Shown: positions 1 to 10,311, counted from the first letter of the stretch. The stretch: DNA of 64,000 nucleotides from an uncultured Christensenella sp. (GCA_949290515.1 CASERZ010000001.1:62001-126000); one strand, 5' to 3'. Notes: a model not told the origin generated them from the letters alone. Translations and numbers: made by a program.

Positions 1-1
1 T

Positions 2-730
2 CTTGCCATACTGGCATTGATGCTTGCTCTTACGATTTTTTTCTGTTTTTACCCTATAGTTTTCCCCGGCGGCGTAACGTTGGCATTTATGATTTTTCCC
101 TTGTTGATAGTAGCGCAAGGTTACGATATCAAGATGACCGCAATACTGGCGTTTATGATGGCTTTAGTCAATCAGATAGCGTGGTATACTACCAAGGCGG
201 GACACGTAATGGCACCTATATGGCAAAATCCGCTTGTATGTATGGTCCCTAGAATTGCCATAGGTATAGTCAGTTACTATATGGGCTTAGGGCTCAGAAA
301 ACTCTTTTTGCATCCCGTGTACTGTACCGACGCCAGCGGGGCAAAGATACTCAACAACAAAAAGGAGCTTGACGCAAAAGACTATGCAATCAGTGCGGCA
401 AGCACGGCTTTAGGAGTATTCACCAATACCGCGCTTTGCGGGCTGTTTGCGATAATTTGTTACAACGGCAAAGTGCTGTCCGACAATACTATGATAACGA
501 TTGAGTTTATACTTGCGTGGTTCAGTATAAACTTCGTGATAGAGATAATAGCGTTTTCCGCGCTCGTACCGCCTATAATAATGGCACTCAGAAAAGCAAA
601 TCTTATTCCTTCTGCCGTTACGGGAAGAATTTACGACGGCTCGGGCCGGGATAAATTTTCTGCACAGCAGAATGCGCAAATTGCAGTTGAACAAAAAGCG
701 GAAGACGTAACAAAAAACTTACAAAACTGA
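2..730 (+). CDS. ECF transporter S component, 3' part (pantothenate suspected)
   Basis: The reading frame is open to the left edge, so the N-terminus is missing. What remains is strongly hydrophobic, with several membrane segments and the stretch NPLVCMVPRIAIGIVSYYMG, typical of substrate-binding S components of energy-coupling factor vitamin transporters (PF12822-like). The last 50 or so residues are polar. The next gene is pantothenate kinase (coaX), 38 bases downstream on the same strand, so pantothenate is the likely substrate. That is inference from context; the sequence does not fix the vitamin. The ATP-binding and T subunits are not in the window, as expected for a group II ECF system with a shared module elsewhere. 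Confidence 0.7.
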   Translation, partial: LAILALMLALTIFFCFYPIVFPGGVTLAFMIFPLLIVAQGYDIKMTAILAFMMALVNQIAWYTTKAGHVMAPIWQNPLVCMVPRIAIGIVSYYMGLGLRKLFLHPVYCTDASGAKILNNKKELDAKDYAISAASTALGVFTNTALCGLFAIICYNGKVLSDNTMITIEFILAWFSINFVIEIIAFSALVPPIIMALRKANLIPSAVTGRIYDGSGRDKFSAQQNAQIAVEQKAEDVTKNLQN

Positions 731-768
731 CGGCTTAGCCGTACCCTAATCGGGGCAAGGAGGTATAT

Positions 769-1542
769 ATGTTGCTCGTAATAGACATAGGCAACACCAA
801 TATCAAACTGGGCGTATATGACGAGGATATGCTCGTACATTCGTGGAGAATGTCAGTCAAAGTAGTACGTACCGCAGACGAGATAGGCATAATGTTTGCC
901 AATCTTTTCAATTCAAAGAGTATCGCGCTCGACGCGTTTGACGGTATTATTATGTCGTCCGTACAGCCTTCTCTCAATTACACCATAGAGCACGCTTGCG
1001 AGTACTATCTCGGCAAAAAACCTCTTATGGTCGGCGTAGGTATAAAGACGGGGCTGAATATCAAATACAACAATCCTCAGGAGGTAGGCGCGGACAGAAT
1101 AGTCAACAGCGTAGCCGCATACAAGCTTTACGGCGGACCTTGCATAATCGTCGACTTCGGTACAGCCACTACTTTCAACGTAGTATCGGCAAAGGGAGAA
1201 TTTTTAGGCGGTTGTATTGCACCGGGTATTATCTCGGGACTTGAAAGTCTTGTCAACAATACTGCAAAACTTCCCAGGGTCGAAATAGTCAAGCCCGAAA
1301 CTATCATAGCCAAAAGTACGGTTACGTCCTTGCAGGCGGGTATGGTTTACGGCTATACGGGACTTGTCAAGTATATAGTCGAAAAGCTCAAGGAAGAAAG
1401 CGGTCTCAGCGGTATCAAAGTTATCGCAACGGGCGGTCTCAGCGAAATAGTCATCAATGCCGAAAGCGAAAAGATAATAGACGTTGTGGACAGGTCGCTT
1501 ACGCTCAAAGGACTAAAACTCATATACGATATGAATAAATAA
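769..1542 (+). CDS. coaX: type III pantothenate kinase
   Basis: Phosphorylates pantothenate with ATP, the first step of coenzyme A synthesis, in the cytosol. The 257-residue length is normal for type III enzymes of the ASKHA fold. Visible motifs are the phosphate loop DIGNTN at residues 6-11, VGADRIVNSVAAY near 110, and the following VDFGTATTFN strand. The ATG has a strong SD (AAGGAGG) 6 bases upstream. It follows an ECF S component closely, suggesting uptake and phosphorylation of pantothenate are expressed together. The later steps (CoaBC) are encoded near 37 kb. Confidence 0.95.
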   Translation: MLLVIDIGNTNIKLGVYDEDMLVHSWRMSVKVVRTADEIGIMFANLFNSKSIALDAFDGIIMSSVQPSLNYTIEHACEYYLGKKPLMVGVGIKTGLNIKYNNPQEVGADRIVNSVAAYKLYGGPCIIVDFGTATTFNVVSAKGEFLGGCIAPGIISGLESLVNNTAKLPRVEIVKPETIIAKSTVTSLQAGMVYGYTGLVKYIVEKLKEESGLSGIKVIATGGLSEIVINAESEKIIDVVDRSLTLKGLKLIYDMNK

Positions 1543-1584
1543 CGCATATTTTAAGTAATATTTTTTAAAAAACAGCCGTATTGA

Positions 1585-1614
1585 TTGGACAAGAAGGAAA
1601 AAATATTATAGAAT
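1585..1614 (+). promoter_or_regulatory. candidate sigma-A promoter of hom
   Basis: TTGGAC at 1585-1590 and TAGAAT at 1609-1614 are separated by 18 bases in the 129-base gap between coaX and hom. There is no clear terminator after coaX, so read-through is also possible. Confidence 0.35.
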
Positions 1615-1671
1615 AATTTTATAAAGAACGCTTGAATAAGGCAGTAATAGGTACAACAAAGGAGAATTTGT

Positions 1672-2943
1672 ATGAAAAAAGTTGGCGTAGCCGTACTCGG
1701 ACTGGGAGTAGTCGGCGGAGGTACTTGCAGAATACTCATAGACCGCAAAAAGCAAATAGCAGAAGAATACGGTGTGGATATAGACATTGCGGCAGTTTTG
1801 GACAGGATTCCTGAGAGAGTGACCAATCTCGGACTTGACCTCTCCATTCTTGCTAAAGACATAGACGAGATTTGCGACAATCCCAACGTAAACATAGTTG
1901 TCGAGTGTATGGGCGGCAGCGAGCCTGCCAGAACTTTCCTTATAAAAGCTTTAGAGGCAGGAAAGAGCATTGTTACTTCAAATAAAGAAATGTTTGCGAA
2001 ATTCTGGCCCGACCTCGAAAAAGCTGCGGCTAAGACGGGCGCAGGTCTTTATTACGAAGCTACCACCGGCGGCGGTATGCCTATCATCCGTACGATGACG
2101 CAGGCAATGCAGGCAAACGGTATTCAGGAAATCAAGGCTATCATCAACGGTACGACCAACTATATTCTCACGCGTATGACCGAAGAGGGCGCTGATTATC
2201 AGCAGGTACTCAAGGACGCACAGGCTTTGGGTTATGCCGAGGCAAATCCCGTTGCTGACGTAGAGGGTTACGATTCCAGCTATAAGTTGAGCATTCTTTC
2301 CTCGCTCGCTTTCAACAAGCGCGTTCCCGTAGATATTATCTACAGAGAGGGTATCACCAAAATTACGGCTGAAGATATAAGAATCGCCAAAGATATGGGC
2401 TTTGTTATCAAGTTGCTTGCTATAGCAAAGCAGAGAGGAGATAAAATCGAAGCGAGAGTACATCCCGTATTCCTTCCCAAGAGCCATCCTCTTGCAAACG
2501 TCAACGGTTCGTTCAACGCAGTTTTCGTAGTAGGCGACGCAGTAGGCGATATAATGCTTTACGGCAGAGGTGCAGGCGCATTGCCCACAGGCAGCGCGAT
2601 TGTCAGCGACGTCGTATTCTGTGCAAGACAGGTTGAGCACGCAAGATACCCCGAAATGTTCAACGTAATGACGCAGGATCAGATAGTAAGCGACTTCGAA
2701 AGCGATTACTATCTCAGACTCAACGCAAGAGACGTAAGCGGCGTTATCGCGGATATCGCATCGGTATTCAAGAAATACAAAGTTTCCATATCTCAGATGC
2801 GTCAGGACGAGAGCAAGGAGGTTATCCCCGTAATATTCATTACGCATAAGACCACTGAGAAAGCTATGAAGCAGGCTATCGAGGAAATCAAGAGCTTGCC
2901 CAACGTGCTTAGCGTGGAAAACGTAATAAGAGTAGAAAAATAA
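1672..2943 (+). CDS. hom: homoserine dehydrogenase with C-terminal ACT domain
   Basis: Reduces aspartate semialdehyde to homoserine with NAD(P)H in the threonine/methionine branch of aspartate metabolism. The nucleotide-binding GLGVVG lies at residues 10-15, the TTGGGMPI and INGTTNYI segments of the catalytic domain follow, and the last 80 or so residues form an ACT domain (YYLRLNARDVSGVIADIASV), the usual site of threonine feedback. The 423-residue length fits the ACT-containing class. The ATG has an AAAGGAG SD. No thrC or thrB adjoins it; the genes downstream are unrelated small membrane proteins. Confidence 0.95.
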   Translation: MKKVGVAVLGLGVVGGGTCRILIDRKKQIAEEYGVDIDIAAVLDRIPERVTNLGLDLSILAKDIDEICDNPNVNIVVECMGGSEPARTFLIKALEAGKSIVTSNKEMFAKFWPDLEKAAAKTGAGLYYEATTGGGMPIIRTMTQAMQANGIQEIKAIINGTTNYILTRMTEEGADYQQVLKDAQALGYAEANPVADVEGYDSSYKLSILSSLAFNKRVPVDIIYREGITKITAEDIRIAKDMGFVIKLLAIAKQRGDKIEARVHPVFLPKSHPLANVNGSFNAVFVVGDAVGDIMLYGRGAGALPTGSAIVSDVVFCARQVEHARYPEMFNVMTQDQIVSDFESDYYLRLNARDVSGVIADIASVFKKYKVSISQMRQDESKEVIPVIFITHKTTEKAMKQAIEEIKSLPNVLSVENVIRVEK

Positions 2944-2999
2944 AACAATCTCTCTACCGACTTCATTGAGAAGCAAACAGAGATAAAGGAGATTGCCGT

Positions 3000-3563
3000 A
3001 TGTTATCAAATACGTCGACAAGATATCTTGTCGAACTGTGCGACAAATATCCCGAAAACAAATACGTAGTAGTCGAATGGCCGGAGCTTAAATCTCTTTG
3101 GGAATACGCTCCTGAAGACTTCGACTTTGACGAAAGCTGGAAAGAGCTTAAAATGAACGAGTGTATCGTCTACAAATATAAAGACGAGGACGAAGTTTGT
3201 TTTACGCTTACTGACAAAGCCAGAGTACTTGTACAAGAATACAAAATGTTTATCGAACAGACGCTTGCTTCTCAGCAGTCTGTCGGCATAGTTTCTAAAT
3301 CTTCTTCCAGAAAGGTAGATGAGCAAGCGCTCACTAATCAGCAAAGAGAGATACTCAAAGATACTTTCGTCAAGACCGATTCCGACGGCAGGACTGTTAT
3401 GGTTATGCCTAAGGAAGTCGCAGAAAAGAAAAAGCGATTCGAATTTAAAAAGATAAAACAAAGCGCATTCGCAGGCGGTTTTGTCGGAGGACTTATATCG
3501 GGACTTATATTCGGTATAATTTTCGGCATAATCGGCGGAATTATAGGCGGTATGCTAGGCTGA
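3000..3563 (+). CDS. hypothetical protein: winged-helix-like start, glycine-zipper membrane tail
   Basis: Not recognised as a named family. Of 187 residues, the first 80 are charged with a helix-helix-beta-wing rhythm ending in an LTDKARVLVQ-type segment, resembling small winged-helix domains. A polar linker follows, then residues 156-187 are almost only G, I, F, L and V with GxxxG repeats (GGFVGG, FGIIFGIIGG), a glycine-zipper membrane hairpin. There is no signal peptide, so the N-terminal part should be cytosolic. SD AAAGGAG. The next gene, 13 bases downstream, has the same overall plan, so the two probably form one unit and may assemble together. Confidence 0.6.
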   Translation: MLSNTSTRYLVELCDKYPENKYVVVEWPELKSLWEYAPEDFDFDESWKELKMNECIVYKYKDEDEVCFTLTDKARVLVQEYKMFIEQTLASQQSVGIVSKSSSRKVDEQALTNQQREILKDTFVKTDSDGRTVMVMPKEVAEKKKRFEFKKIKQSAFAGGFVGGLISGLIFGIIFGIIGGIIGGMLG

Positions 3564-3576
3564 CAAAGGAGGTATT

Positions 3577-3942
3577 ATGCTCAACAAAAAGTCAAAAGCT
3601 TTGATGAAACAAGTGTATAACAAAGCCGTAGAAAAAGACGGCACTTGTCTCATAAGTCAAAACGATTTGCTCGCTACGCTTCCTTATACTATGCAATTCA
3701 AGAAAAACGACCTCACGGTATGTCTCAAAGCATTAGTCAGTGAGGGCTATGTCGAGATGATTACTACCGAGAAAAAAGGCGAGGACTATTACTGCATAAC
3801 CTTGCAAAAACTCGGTTACGATTTTGCTTATCAGCTTGCAAAAGAAAAAAGACAGATAAAATTCAAAATCGCAATGACGGTTTGCGGTGCGATAGGCTCG
3901 TTTGTAATAGGTAGAATACTTTTGTATCTCGTTACTAAATAA
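3577..3942 (+). CDS. hypothetical protein: winged-helix-like domain plus C-terminal TM helix
   Basis: A 121-residue protein of unknown function. Residues 1-90 look like a winged helix: predicted helices, the segment LKALVSEGYVEMITTE, a short wing, then ITLQKLGYDFAYQLA. Residues 97-118 are one hydrophobic helix (IAMTVCGAIGSFVIGRILLYLV), so it should be tail-anchored with the domain inside the cell. SD AAAGGAGG lies 4-5 bases before the ATG. It follows a similar protein by 13 bases, and an intrinsic terminator lies 28 bases after the stop. DNA binding is only a guess from the fold pattern. Confidence 0.6.
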   Translation: MLNKKSKALMKQVYNKAVEKDGTCLISQNDLLATLPYTMQFKKNDLTVCLKALVSEGYVEMITTEKKGEDYYCITLQKLGYDFAYQLAKEKRQIKFKIAMTVCGAIGSFVIGRILLYLVTK

Positions 3943-3969
3943 GTCGCTGTGCTGTATAATATTGCTTAC

Positions 3970-3998
3970 AAAACGTCCGTTAAATACGGGCGTTTTTA
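3970..3998 (+). terminator. intrinsic terminator after the small membrane genes
   Basis: Stem AAAACGTCCGT / ACGGGCGTTTT with one G-U pair and loop TAAAT, followed by a short T-rich tail. Confidence 0.75.
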
Positions 3999-4166
3999 TT
4001 TGCCGTATTTATCTTGATAAGCTTTCTTTTTCGGTTATATTCTTCACTGTATTGCCGCAAGTGATTTTACCTATTGAAATTCAGAAGAATATGTGGTACA
4101 ATTTTTATGTATAGTATTGTAATAGTGTGTTTGTAATATTGTACGTTCAGGGGCATAAGAAGAATT

Positions 4167-4259
4167 ATGAAAAACAAAGAGAGACGCGCTAAATTAGACA
4201 AATTAGAACAAGCGGAGATTGAGCCTCCCAAAGAAAGCGAGCGTCTTCGTTATATCTGA
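4167..4259 (+). CDS. possible 30-residue highly charged peptide
   Basis: An ATG at 4167 opens a 30-codon frame starting MKNKERRAKLDKLEQ and ending SERLRYI, with many Lys, Arg and Glu residues and no hydrophobic segment. Only a weak purine-rich stretch (AAGAAGAA) precedes it. It sits between two terminators in an otherwise gene-free gap. I cannot tell a real small protein from chance; conservation in relatives would decide. Confidence 0.2.
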   Translation: MKNKERRAKLDKLEQAEIEPPKESERLRYI

Positions 4260-4298
4260 ATAAATTGCTATAATTATATTAAGTTTGCATATTACCGA

Positions 4299-4334
4299 GC
4301 GGCTAAGGCTATGGATTAAGCCTGAGCCGCTTTT
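4299..4334 (+). terminator. intrinsic terminator upstream of uvrB
   Basis: Stem GCGGCT-A-AGGCT / AGCCT-G-AGCCGC followed by TTTT. It isolates uvrB from upstream transcription. Confidence 0.75.
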
Positions 4335-4448
4335 ATAATCGCACAACAAAGTTTAATTGAATAATAGGCTTGCTTTTGCCAAATATTATTTATTATGATA
4401 TGTAAAAAACAAGGTTGATATGTTGTAAACATATAACTGAACAAACGC

Positions 4449-4477
4449 TTGCAAAATGCGAACATTTGTGCTAAACT
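4449..4477 (+). promoter_or_regulatory. uvrB promoter with LexA-like box in the spacer
   Basis: TTGCAA (4449-4454) and TAAACT (4472-4477) are 17 bases apart. CGAACATTTGTGCT at 4459-4472, between and touching them, resembles the Gram-positive LexA (DinR) box CGAAC-N4-GTTCG, with mismatches only in the right half. The predicted start of transcription is about 4484, only a few bases before the ATG at 4488. The same positions explain why no SD is seen. Confidence 0.55.
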
Positions 4478-4487
4478 ACCATTGAAT

Positions 4488-6449
4488 ATGTACGAACTCA
4501 AAAGCAAATTTTCACCTTGCGGAGACCAGCCGCAAGCCATAGAAAAACTCGTAGAAGGTGTCCGCGACGGACTCCGTACTCAGGTATTGCTCGGCGTAAC
4601 GGGCAGCGGTAAGACTTTTACTATGGCAAACGTGATAAAGGAACTTGACCGTCCTGCGCTGGTCATAGCGCACAACAAGACGCTTGCCGCTCAACTTTGC
4701 AACGAGTTCCGTGAATTTTTCCCCAACAACAAAGTAGAGTACTTTGTATCTTATTACGATTATTATCAGCCAGAGGCGTATATACCGCGCACGGATACCT
4801 ATATAGAAAAAGATTTGTCCATCAATGACGAGATAGACAAACTGCGTCACTCCGCGACAAGCGCGCTTTGCGAAAGCCGCAACGTTATCGTAGTTGCTTC
4901 GGTATCTTGTATATACGGCTTAGGCGCGCCGACAGAGTATTATTCTATGGCAGTATCTTTGCGTGAGGGAATGAACGTGGACAGGGACGCTCTTTTGGAC
5001 AGGCTTGTAGAGATACAATACAAGCGTAGCGATATTGAATTTGCACGCGCTACTTTCAGAGTGCGCGGAGATATTGTAGAGATTTTTCCCGTCGAATCTG
5101 ACAACTACGCAATTCGCGTAGAGTTTTGGGGAGACGAGATAGAGAGAATAGTGCAATTCGACCCCGTTACATCCAAGCCGATATGTGCTCTCAAACACGT
5201 CAATATTTTCCCTGCAAGTCACTACGTTGTAGCCAAAGAGAAACTTGACGATTCATTAAAGCAAATTCGCGAAGATATGGTCGAGCAGGTTGCGCTGTTC
5301 AAACAACAAGGAAAACTTCTCGAGGCTCAAAGACTTCAGGAAAGAGTCAGTTATGACCTTGAGATGATAAAGGAAATGGGCTATTGCTCAGGCATTGAAA
5401 ATTATTCGCGATACTTTGACGGACGTCAGCCGGGTCAGCCTCCTTATACGCTTTTGGACTTTTTCCCAAAGGACTATATAATGTTTATCGACGAAAGTCA
5501 TATGACATTGCCACAGCTCAGAGCTATGTACAACGGTGACCTTGCGCGCAAGACAAACCTCGTGGATTACGGCTTCAGACTTCCTTCTGCTTACGACAAC
5601 AGACCTTTGAGATTTGCCGAATTTGACGAGAAAATATCTCAGGTGATTTGCGTATCGGCTACTCCAGCCAATTACGAACTCGAACAAGCGGGACAAGTCG
5701 TCGAACAGCTTATTCGTCCTACGGGACTTATCGACCCCGTAGTGGAGATTCACAAGATAGACGGACAGATAGACGATTTGATATCCGAGATAAACAAAGT
5801 AGTCGCTAAGAAAGCGAGAGTGCTTGTCACTACTTTGACCAAAAAAATGGCAGAAAGCCTAACGGCTTATCTTACCGAACAGCATTTGAGAGTTAAATAT
5901 ATGCACTCGGATATAGATACTCTCGAGAGAATAGAAATTATCGCGGGATTGAGGCGCGGTGACTTCGACGTACTCGTAGGTATAAATCTTTTGCGTGAAG
6001 GTTTGGATATTCCCGAGGTGCAGCTTGTTGCCATACTCGATGCGGACAAAGAGGGATTTTTGCGTAGTGAAACCGCGCTTGTGCAGACAATAGGACGTGC
6101 GGCGCGAAACAGCGAGGCAAAAGTAATTATGTATGCAGATAGAATTACCGACAGTATGCAGCGCGCTATCGATGAGACCAACAGGAGACGTCAGATACAG
6201 TCGGCATACAACAAGGAGCACAATATCACTCCTAAGACGATAATCAAAGATATCAACAATACGCTGGAAATATCCAAGAAAATCGAAGACGATACCAAGA
6301 CTTCAATCAAAGATATCAACAGAGAGCTTTCCAGACTTGCTACGGCTATGAAAGTAGCTTCGGCTAATCTCGACTTCGAACTTGCCATTAAATACAGAGA
6401 GCAAATCGCAAAGCTCAAAGAAAGTCTTAAAAAGTCAAACAAGGTGTAA
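4488..6449 (+). CDS. uvrB: excinuclease ABC subunit B
   Basis: Damage-verifying helicase-like subunit of nucleotide excision repair; it is loaded by UvrA2 and recruits UvrC. 653 residues from the ATG at 4488, which matches family N-termini ([19 protein letters not shown]). An in-frame TTG at 4449 would add 13 unlike residues and is itself the -35 box. Walker A GVTGSGKT, the damage-probing hairpin [21 protein letters not shown], the helicase C-terminal motifs ([20 protein letters not shown]) and a C-terminal UVR domain ([18 protein letters not shown]) are all present. uvrA follows after one base. The start is probably leaderless and SOS-controlled. Confidence 0.97.
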   Translation: MYELKSKFSPCGDQPQAIEKLVEGVRDGLRTQVLLGVTGSGKTFTMANVIKELDRPALVIAHNKTLAAQLCNEFREFFPNNKVEYFVSYYDYYQPEAYIPRTDTYIEKDLSINDEIDKLRHSATSALCESRNVIVVASVSCIYGLGAPTEYYSMAVSLREGMNVDRDALLDRLVEIQYKRSDIEFARATFRVRGDIVEIFPVESDNYAIRVEFWGDEIERIVQFDPVTSKPICALKHVNIFPASHYVVAKEKLDDSLKQIREDMVEQVALFKQQGKLLEAQRLQERVSYDLEMIKEMGYCSGIENYSRYFDGRQPGQPPYTLLDFFPKDYIMFIDESHMTLPQLRAMYNGDLARKTNLVDYGFRLPSAYDNRPLRFAEFDEKISQVICVSATPANYELEQAGQVVEQLIRPTGLIDPVVEIHKIDGQIDDLISEINKVVAKKARVLVTTLTKKMAESLTAYLTEQHLRVKYMHSDIDTLERIEIIAGLRRGDFDVLVGINLLREGLDIPEVQLVAILDADKEGFLRSETALVQTIGRAARNSEAKVIMYADRITDSMQRAIDETNRRRQIQSAYNKEHNITPKTIIKDINNTLEISKKIEDDTKTSIKDINRELSRLATAMKVASANLDFELAIKYREQIAKLKESLKKSNKV

Positions 6450-6450
6450 T

Positions 6451-9267
6451 ATGCTGGATTATATATACGTAAAAGGCGCGAGGGTACACAACCTCAAAAA
6501 TATCGACGTCAAAATTCCGAGAGATAAACTCGTAGTGTTTACTGGACTGAGCGGCTCGGGTAAATCTTCGCTTGCCTTCGACACGATTTTTGCCGAGGGA
6601 CAAAGAAGATATATGGAAAGTTTGTCGTCTTATGCAAGGCAATTTTTAGGACAGATGGACAAGCCCGACGTTGACTATATCGAAGGACTTTCACCCGCCA
6701 TATCCATTGACCAGAAAACCACGTCGCACAATCCCCGTTCTACGGTAGGCACGGTTACAGAGATATACGATTATCTGAGATTGCTTTATGCGCGCATAGG
6801 CATACCTCATTGTCCGGTATGCGGCAAAGAAATCGTACACCAGTCGGTGGACCAGATTGCTGACAAGGTACTTGCTAATCAGTTAGGAGCAAAAATCAGA
6901 GTACTTGCACCTGTGGTCAGGGGCAGAAAAGGTGAATATCAAAAGCAAATCGAGGGCTATAAAAAGAGCGGCTACAGCAGACTTATTATAGACGGAAGCG
7001 AGTACAATATTCTCGACGAAGACGTAGTGCTCGATAAGAATATAAAGCACAATATAAAGATAGTCGTCGACAGAATTATCCTCAAAGAGGACATCTCACG
7101 TCGTCTTACCGACAGTCTTGAAACTGCGCTTAAACTTGCCGAAGGACTTGTGGAGGTTGAGGTTGACGGCGTAGTCAATATGTATTCGACAAAATACGCT
7201 TGTCCCGATTGCGATATCAGCATTGAGGAATTACAGCCCAGAATGTTTTCCTTTAACTCTCCTTTCGGAGCGTGTCCCGAATGTTTGGGATTGGGTTACA
7301 AGAGCGCGCTCGATATAAATAAGCTCGTCAAGTGGGATAAATCCGTAGCTGAAGGCGCATTGGACGTAAGCGGCTGGAATATGGATATGCAGAATTACAG
7401 CTCGACCATATATATCGCGCTGGCAAAAAAGCATAAATTTTCTTTGCAGACTCCTATGAAGGATTTGCCCAAAAATATCATAGATATTTTGCTTTACGGT
7501 GACGAGGAGAGATTGCAGATAAATTATAATTCTCAATACGGCTCAGGAGTATTCAACAGACGTTTTGAAGGTGTTGCCAACAATATCGAAAGAAGATATA
7601 AAGAAACGTCTTCCGAATACGTCAAACAAGAGCTTGAAAAGTATATGAAAGAAGTACCTTGCGAGGTGTGCAAAGGAAAAAGACTTAAGAAAGAAGTGCT
7701 GGGCGTGACCGTAGGCGGCAAGAATATCTACGAAGTATGCGATATGCCTATCGACGCTACGCTTAAATTTTTCGAAGAGTTACAACTGAATGAAACCGAG
7801 CAGACTATTGCCCGTCAGATTATCAAAGAAATAAAAGCCAGACTGGGATTTTTGGTAAACGTGGGACTGAGTTACCTTCAGCTCAACCGTACCGCCGCAA
7901 CTCTTTCGGGCGGTGAAGCTCAGCGTATTAGACTTGCTACGCAGATAGGAAGCGGACTTATGGGAGTATTGTATATTCTCGACGAGCCTAGCATAGGACT
8001 TCATCAGCGTGACAACGATAAGCTTCTTGCGACTTTGGAAAAGCTGAGAGATATGGGTAATACGCTTATTGTAGTCGAGCACGACGAAGACACGATGCGC
8101 CGTGCGGACTATATCGTAGATATAGGTCCTAAGGCAGGTATTGAGGGCGGCGAAGTAGTGATTGAGGGTACGCCTGAAGAAGTAATGGCTTGTCCCGAGT
8201 CTATTACGGGTGCATATATGTCGGGCAAAGAAAAGATAGACGTACCCGAAAAAAGACGCGCGGGAAACGGCAAAATCCTCAGCATTAAAGGTGCGCATAA
8301 AAATAATTTGAAAAATATTGACGTGGATATTCCTTTAGGCACTTTTACGGTTATTACAGGCGTGAGCGGTAGCGGTAAATCTTCGCTTATCAACGAAGTG
8401 CTATATCCTGTACTTGCAAACAAACTCAACGGCGCACGAAACAGCGAAATGAATTGCAAGGAAATTCTTGGTGTCGAGGAGCTAGACAAGGTAATTTGTA
8501 TAGACCAAAGCCCTATAGGACGTACGCCTCGTTCCAACCCCGCTACTTATACCAACGTATTCACGGCAATAAGAGATTTGTACGCAAAGACTCCCGAAGC
8601 TAAATCGAGAGGCTACAAGAGCGGTAGATTCTCTTTCAATATTGCGGGCGGAAGATGCGAAAACTGTGCGGGCGACGGTATAAAGAAGATAGAAATGCAC
8701 TTCTTGTCAGACGTTTACGTGCCTTGCGAGGTCTGCGGCGGAAAACGATATAACAGAGAAACTTTGCAGGTAAAATACAAGGGTAAGAGTATTTACGACG
8801 TGCTGGATATGAGCGTAGCGGAGGCTTGCGAATTTTTCCGCAACATTCCTCAGATTTACAACAAAATAGTTACGCTCAACGACGTAGGTCTATCGTATAT
8901 AAAACTCGGTCAGTCTTCGACGACTCTTTCGGGAGGCGAAGCTCAGAGAGTAAAGCTTGCGACAGAATTGTCCAAGCGCTCGACGGGAAAAACGGTATAC
9001 ATTCTCGATGAGCCTACTACGGGTTTGCACAGTGCGGACGTAAAGAAGCTCATTGCGATACTTCAACGTTTAGTAACAAAAGGCAACAGCGTAATAGTAA
9101 TCGAGCACAATCTCGACGTAATAAAGGTAGCGGATTATATCATTGATTTAGGACCCGAAGGCGGTGAAAAAGGCGGTACTATAGTAGCTACAGGTACACC
9201 TGAAGAAATAGCTAAACACGCTGAGAGTTATACGGGAATATATCTCAAATCGAAACTCGAAGAGTAA
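6451..9267 (+). CDS. uvrA: excinuclease ABC subunit A
   Basis: Dimeric ABC-type ATPase that finds bulky DNA lesions and loads UvrB. 938 residues from the ATG at 6451 ([20 protein letters not shown]), one base after the uvrB stop, with SD AAGGTG inside the uvrB end; a frame opening further upstream overlaps uvrB and lacks family similarity. Both ABC modules are complete: Walker [15 protein letters not shown] and [13 protein letters not shown], signatures LSGGEAQR twice, and ILDEP Walker B twice. Zinc modules are seen as [22 protein letters not shown] and [17 protein letters not shown]. Translationally coupled to uvrB. Confidence 0.97.
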   Translation: MLDYIYVKGARVHNLKNIDVKIPRDKLVVFTGLSGSGKSSLAFDTIFAEGQRRYMESLSSYARQFLGQMDKPDVDYIEGLSPAISIDQKTTSHNPRSTVGTVTEIYDYLRLLYARIGIPHCPVCGKEIVHQSVDQIADKVLANQLGAKIRVLAPVVRGRKGEYQKQIEGYKKSGYSRLIIDGSEYNILDEDVVLDKNIKHNIKIVVDRIILKEDISRRLTDSLETALKLAEGLVEVEVDGVVNMYSTKYACPDCDISIEELQPRMFSFNSPFGACPECLGLGYKSALDINKLVKWDKSVAEGALDVSGWNMDMQNYSSTIYIALAKKHKFSLQTPMKDLPKNIIDILLYGDEERLQINYNSQYGSGVFNRRFEGVANNIERRYKETSSEYVKQELEKYMKEVPCEVCKGKRLKKEVLGVTVGGKNIYEVCDMPIDATLKFFEELQLNETEQTIARQIIKEIKARLGFLVNVGLSYLQLNRTAATLSGGEAQRIRLATQIGSGLMGVLYILDEPSIGLHQRDNDKLLATLEKLRDMGNTLIVVEHDEDTMRRADYIVDIGPKAGIEGGEVVIEGTPEEVMACPESITGAYMSGKEKIDVPEKRRAGNGKILSIKGAHKNNLKNIDVDIPLGTFTVITGVSGSGKSSLINEVLYPVLANKLNGARNSEMNCKEILGVEELDKVICIDQSPIGRTPRSNPATYTNVFTAIRDLYAKTPEAKSRGYKSGRFSFNIAGGRCENCAGDGIKKIEMHFLSDVYVPCEVCGGKRYNRETLQVKYKGKSIYDVLDMSVAEACEFFRNIPQIYNKIVTLNDVGLSYIKLGQSSTTLSGGEAQRVKLATELSKRSTGKTVYILDEPTTGLHSADVKKLIAILQRLVTKGNSVIVIEHNLDVIKVADYIIDLGPEGGEKGGTIVATGTPEEIAKHAESYTGIYLKSKLEE

Positions 9268-9570
9268 TTATTGTGTTATCGCACAGGACGGCTTAGTTAT
9301 CGTTAAACACCCTTACGATGAGTTTATTCAATCACTTATTCGTTTTGCATTATTAATCGTACTGTTATTCTTATAGGCTATTAGAATGAAACAAAAAGTT
9401 TACAGCGGCTGCATTGCAGTCGCTTTTTGATTGGTATCACATAATCGTTTGCTTAAGCAATCGGGTTTAGTTATTATGTACAGTTTTGCGAATTTAAATC
9501 ATACTTTCAAATATATTTATTTAGCTGATAAATAATACATAATTTATTATTATTTTCACATAATTTGATT
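9268..9570. other. gap between uvrA and yetF
   Basis: About 300 AT-rich bases. The only clear signal is the intrinsic terminator at 9405-9428. A CATAAT hexamer ends six bases before the yetF ATG but has no convincing -35. Confidence 0.5.
9405..9428 (+). terminator. intrinsic terminator after uvrBA
   Basis: Stem GCGGCTGC / GCAGTCGC (one G-U pair), loop ATT, then five T. Confidence 0.75.
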
Positions 9571-10311
9571 ATGTTGATAGTATTTACGAGGTCTATAATA
9601 ATATATTTTTTCCTGTTAATAGCAATGAGGTTAATGGGTAAAAAGCAGCTGGGAGAGCTTCAGCCTTTCGAATTTGCAGTAACGCTTATCGCGGCGGAGC
9701 TTGCCTGTATACCGATGTCGGATACACAAGTGCCTGTATTGTACGGTTTGGTACCGATATTTACGCTGTTTGTAGTTGAGTTTACGATAACAAAGATTGT
9801 AAAGCATTCAATCCGTATGCGAAAACTTATCAACGGAAAACCCGTAATAGTAATTACGCCTGACGGCATAGATTACGAAGCAATCAACAAACTTGATATG
9901 ACTATTCACGATATAATGGAGGCAATCAGGTCTAAAAACTATTCGTCGCCTGCGGAACTCGAATGGGCAATAGTAGAAACCAACGGAGATATGTCTGTCG
10001 TGCCTAAGACGGAAAACAGAGGCGTAACCTTGGGAGATTTGAATCTTAAATCAATGCCTGCTGTTTTGCCTTATTCGGTAATATGCGAAGGCAAGCTTAT
10101 GCGACAGAATATGCAGCGTAGCGGCTTTGACGAAAGCAAACTTGAAAAGATACTCAAAAAGTATGATTACGGTTTGCGAGATATACTTTTATTGCTGGTC
10201 AAGATAGACGGTAATTTCTATCTTCAACCTAAAAGCGGTAAATATATTTCCGGCAATGTTGACGATATTGAAGATATAGAAGGGGAAGAAAATCAAAATA
10301 AAAGCAAATGA
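9571..10311 (+). CDS. YetF/DUF421 family membrane protein
   Basis: A 246-residue member of the DUF421 (PF04239) family, whose spore-former members include YetF and YrbG. The N-terminal 80 residues hold three membrane helices with the family signature RLMGKKQLGELQPFEF, followed by a cytosolic domain with NGKPVIVI and a conserved SVVPK segment. Some relatives act in spore or germinant physiology, but the biochemical role is not settled. The ATG at 9571 has no SD. A DUF4363 gene lies 734 bases downstream on the same strand, the usual partner of this family in Clostridia. Confidence 0.85.
   Translation: MLIVFTRSIIIYFFLLIAMRLMGKKQLGELQPFEFAVTLIAAELACIPMSDTQVPVLYGLVPIFTLFVVEFTITKIVKHSIRMRKLINGKPVIVITPDGIDYEAINKLDMTIHDIMEAIRSKNYSSPAELEWAIVETNGDMSVVPKTENRGVTLGDLNLKSMPAVLPYSVICEGKLMRQNMQRSGFDESKLEKILKKYDYGLRDILLLLVKIDGNFYLQPKSGKYISGNVDDIEDIEGEENQNKSK

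Larger units (their letters stand above)
3943..4448. other. gap between the small membrane genes and uvrB
   Basis: About 500 bases without a conserved gene. It holds two intrinsic terminators (3970-3998 and 4299-4334) and one very short possible ORF (4167-4259) between them. The uvrB promoter begins at its right end. The spacing terminator - short transcript - terminator would also fit a small RNA of roughly 300 bases. Confidence 0.5.

Noticed and set aside
4449..4487. TTG start 13 codons upstream in uvrB
   Set aside because: It coincides with the -35 box, has no SD, and the extra residues are not found in UvrB proteins.
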